Shown here: positions 62,906-64,000 of the stretch, in pieces
Numbering within the stretch: position 1 is the stretch's first letter
Layout of the letters: every line of letters begins with the position of its first letter
Source of the DNA: Branchipolynoe longqiensis
Taxonomy: Eukaryota > Annelida > Polychaeta > Phyllodocida > Polynoidae
Length of the DNA stretch: 64,000 bases
Direction of reading: 5' to 3'
Assembly: GCA_030323885.1 (NCBI GenBank)
Contig: CM059200.1
Coordinates: forward strand, 2,193,299-2,257,298
The notes under the pieces: generated by a model
Database searches by the model: none
Told to the model about the DNA's origin: nothing
What the model saw: the letters and a program-made list of their open reading frames with translations, nothing else
Position numbers and translations under genes: made by a program

Positions 62906-63186
62906 GTTTGCCTAGTACACACCTCCCGTATAGGATTCGCGCACTAAAACTCGCGATTCGACCCGACCCGCTTAAAACTGAAAACGGGCCGATTCGTTTT
63001 TCGAATCGCAAATCGCAATCGTAATCGGCCGGTTTTAGCCTTAAAACTGAGGTTTTATGCGCGAATCGCAATCGCTAGGTGTGCGCGGGGAGCGCACACC
63101 TTGCGATTTTTGTGTGCGAAACGGACAGTTTTAGATCGTATACAGTAGGTGTGTGCGCACAAACGGTAGGTGTGTACCAGGCATAA
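62906..63186. mobile_element. TIR element D1, copy 2
   Basis: 'tagtacacacctcccgtata' left and 'ggtaggtgtgtaccaggcat' right. Interior has 'attcgcg', 'cttaaaactga' and a hairpin 'aggtgtgcgcggggagcgcacacct' (63077-63101). Confidence 0.83.
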
Positions 63187-63281
63187 GGGAGATATTTGAC
63201 CAGTATCAGTTTATCAATTTGATGGAAGGAATTCGCTATTCGTACGGGACCGTATGAATAGCCAGAGCGCTTATAGACTAC

Positions 63282-63405
63282 ATCACGGTTCCGACTGCGC
63301 ATGCGCTGAAAACGGCGTTGGAAGCAAAGCAAAGGCGTACAGCCATTGAGTTTGCTAATACGCGCAGTGAAAAATGTCAGTTTTATTCAAAATTAATAGA
63401 AATCC
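63282..63405. repeat. Dispersed repeat R4, copy 2
   Basis: Matches 43512-43645; continues into the sequence that also appears inverted at 60380-60640. Confidence 0.85.
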
Positions 63406-63484
63406 AAAACCCTAACCTTATTATTTTAATATAATCTTTTTGTTAAACATGTTTTCTATATGTGTTTCAAGCAGTTTGTGCCTA

Positions 63485-63640
63485 GGTGGTGTGGATATAA
63501 ATAAAAACATGAATAAAATAAGTAAAACTGGCTATGGCTCATAAGCCGTGTTCACACGGGCAAAATATAAAGCGATTTAGTAGATGTGCCTAGGTGGTGT
63601 GGATATAAATAAAAACATGAATAAAATAAGTAAAACTGAC
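63485..63640. repeat. 110-bp tandem duplication
   Basis: 'gtgcctaggtggtgtggatataaataaaaacatgaataaaataagtaaaactg' type block at 63478 and 63587. Between them lies a D5 terminus ('gccgtgttcacacgggcaaa'). Confidence 0.85.
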
Positions 63641-63642
63641 TG

Positions 63643-63935
63643 GCTATTCTCGATGTCGCACATCCGGCCACTTATTGCATTCACAACGTGCGAAGAGTAA
63701 AACAAATGCCACTGTCATAGAGACAACATTAAAACTACCCTAACTATCACAGTAATTTGTGCTTTTTGGTGCTTTGAAAGCAAATTTCTCTTGTTTCTAT
63801 TAAATAGTTAAGATCTTTCTCTACAATTTCACATTCAGCTTTTTGTTTATCAGCCAATTGGAAGTTCTTGAATTTATTTTGCGAAAATAGTTTTTGAGGC
63901 CATGATCTGGTAAGGCTAACACTCGCATTGTCAAT
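63643..63935. mobile_element. Repeat R2 copy 3, 5' half
   Basis: 'tattctcgatgtcgcacatcc' and 'cgtgcgaagagtaaaacaa' match the R2 left end; diverges after 'ggtaaggctaacact'. The minus-strand 45-codon frame is again open. Confidence 0.8.
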
Positions 63936-64000
63936 GGTCGTGAGCAATCTACATTCAGAAAATATAGAAGAAGTGAAATATCTCTAAAACCACACTGCCT

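Overview
The window looks like intergenic or intronic DNA from an animal genome. It is dominated by transposable elements (TEs) and satellites, with no intact multi-domain gene. The best organism guess is a marine invertebrate, probably a lophotrochozoan such as a mollusc. The reasons are dozens of tRNA-derived SINEs whose body (a stretch like 'cagcactataaagtcaccatgagtg' in meaning, plus a tail 'gatatgaccttagatgttgc') resembles the SINE architecture I recall from molluscs, RTE-type LINEs, a DIRS-like tyrosine-recombinase element, and many short TIR elements. The taxon is an inference. Three runs of 498-500 N (2894-3391, 30852-31350, 56845-57344) are scaffold gaps.

Layout. 1-13.8 kb: SINEs, small TIR elements, an 82-bp and a 25-bp minisatellite, an RTE LINE fragment beside gap 1, an LTR, and a 369-bp palindrome. 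13.86-25.48 kb: a giant TG-rich array that starts as a 7/12-mer and becomes a pentamer satellite (units GTGTA, GTGCA, GGGTA) with a higher-order repeat of 900-925 bp, a 125-bp inverted segment, and a 1.07-kb TE insertion. 26.2-28.1 kb: polypyrimidine and CACC-rich tracts. 28.2-31 kb: SINEs, a hAT-like MITE and two opposed TA-type MITEs. 31.4-36.4 kb: a decayed DIRS-like element on the minus strand (coiled/gag-like, RT, RNase H, tyrosine recombinase, collinear) with a degenerate tandem array upstream. 36.7-39.4 kb: an LTR holding a doubly nested Harbinger-like element, then a 924-bp TIR element. 40-45.4 kb: candidate host-gene signals on the minus strand (signal-peptide exon with acceptor and donor; CCAAT/ETS GC-rich promoter-like block at 45.2 kb), a solo LTR with a perfect 5-bp duplication, and SINEs. 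45.4-52 kb: five TIR elements sharing a CTGTCACA end, two with minisatellites inside. 52-55.8 kb: a second signal-peptide exon candidate (plus strand), a 484-bp tandem duplication and more MITEs. 55.9-64 kb: an RTE-like LINE fragment, opposed copies of a ~410-bp MITE, a repeat family R2 in three copies, and an internally deleted RTE LINE with a 292-codon open frame.

How it fits together. Most structure is explained by successive insertion. Several insertions can be proved inside the window because an uninterrupted relative of the target is also present (5862-6246, 1198-1591, 49465-50073, 36843-37518 inside 36809-37982, 58304-58707, 59692-60099). The only plausible host coding sequence is two short first coding exons (minus 40312-40441; plus 52337-52397), each encoding a hydrophobic leader and ending in phase 1 at a consensus splice donor.
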